From Candidatus Rifleibacteriota bacterium (GTDB taxonomy: Bacteria; Riflebacteria; Ozemobacteria; Ozemobacterales; Ozemobacteraceae), in the NCBI GenBank assembly GCA_029560455.1, contig JAKQKW010000188.1:1-15117 (forward strand): a stretch of 15,117 bases of DNA, read 5' to 3'. The translations under genes were made by a program, and so were the position numbers. Shown in pieces: positions 15,110 to 15,117 of the stretch (its first letter is position 1; each line of letters starts with the position of its first letter). Under the pieces are notes generated by a model that saw nothing but the letters and a program-made list of their open reading frames with translations, was not told the origin of the DNA and ran no database searches.

Positions 15110-15117
15110 ATGCTCTG
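15110..15117 (+). CDS. Possible start of a downstream gene (only two codons visible)
   Basis: An ATG at 15110 lies 6 bases after GGA (15101-15103) and about 17 bases after the predicted transcription start. Only Met-Leu can be read before the window ends, so the product is unknown. Its palindromic operator hints at a self-regulated gene, perhaps a regulator, but this is a guess. Confidence 0.35.

Noticed and set aside
1..15117. CRISPR arrays, tRNA or rRNA genes, insertion sequences, phage genes
   Set aside because: Reading both strands I found no regularly spaced repeats, no cloverleaf or rRNA-like segments, and no transposase, integrase or phage structural proteins.

Overview
The window looks like a stretch of chromosome from an uncultured or little-studied anaerobic bacterium that ferments amino acids. 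The evidence is an ornithine-degradation thiolase (OrtA/OrtB), a 3-aminobutyryl-CoA ammonia-lyase of the lysine-fermentation type, a butyryl-CoA dehydrogenase, and an EtfBA pair whose sequence resembles the electron-bifurcating clostridial kind. The phylum cannot be read from the sequence. The gene contents fit fermentative Firmicutes, Fusobacteria, Cloacimonadota, Riflebacteria-like or similar lineages. No rRNA, tRNA, CRISPR array or insertion sequence was seen.

Layout. At 2-676 is the 3' end of a zinc metalloprotease gene, closed by a strong terminator. At 900-2584 the overlapping pair ortA-ortB has its own promoter and terminator. At 2721-6575, on the opposite strand and convergent with ortAB, is a tight five-gene operon transcribed right to left: MaoC-type enoyl-CoA hydratase, kal, bcd, etfB, etfA. 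Its promoter region (about 6600-6690) holds a near-consensus promoter and two inverted repeats. At 6809-7372 (minus strand) is a small two-helix membrane protein of unknown function. From about 7.5 kb to the end all genes are on the plus strand and the DNA is visibly richer in A+T than the 1-6.5 kb part: a macrolide-phosphotransferase-like kinase, a NimA-like FMN-binding protein, and a 1971-residue DUF4011 helicase-nuclease. After the helicase, a perfect 12-bp palindrome abuts a TTGACA promoter that points at a gene starting at the right edge.

How the genes may work together. The five-gene operon centres on crotonyl-CoA. Kal makes it by removing ammonia from 3-aminobutyryl-CoA, the MaoC enzyme can interconvert it with 3-hydroxybutyryl-CoA, and Bcd with EtfAB reduces it to butyryl-CoA, possibly while also reducing ferredoxin. 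OrtAB cleaves 2-amino-4-oxopentanoate to alanine and acetyl-CoA. Together these are the late steps of lysine and ornithine fermentation. The early steps (aminomutases, dehydrogenases, the keto-acid cleavage enzyme) are not in the window and must lie elsewhere if the pathways are complete. A secreted protease upstream could supply amino acids, but that is inference.

The right half looks accessory. The large helicase has the domain order of a family linked to phage defence (transglutaminase-like domain, DUF4011, SF1 helicase, Vsr-like nuclease, DUF3320), and every catalytic motif I could check is intact. The most useful follow-ups are the operators of the crotonyl-CoA operon, the bifurcating status of EtfAB, and the biological target of the helicase-nuclease.
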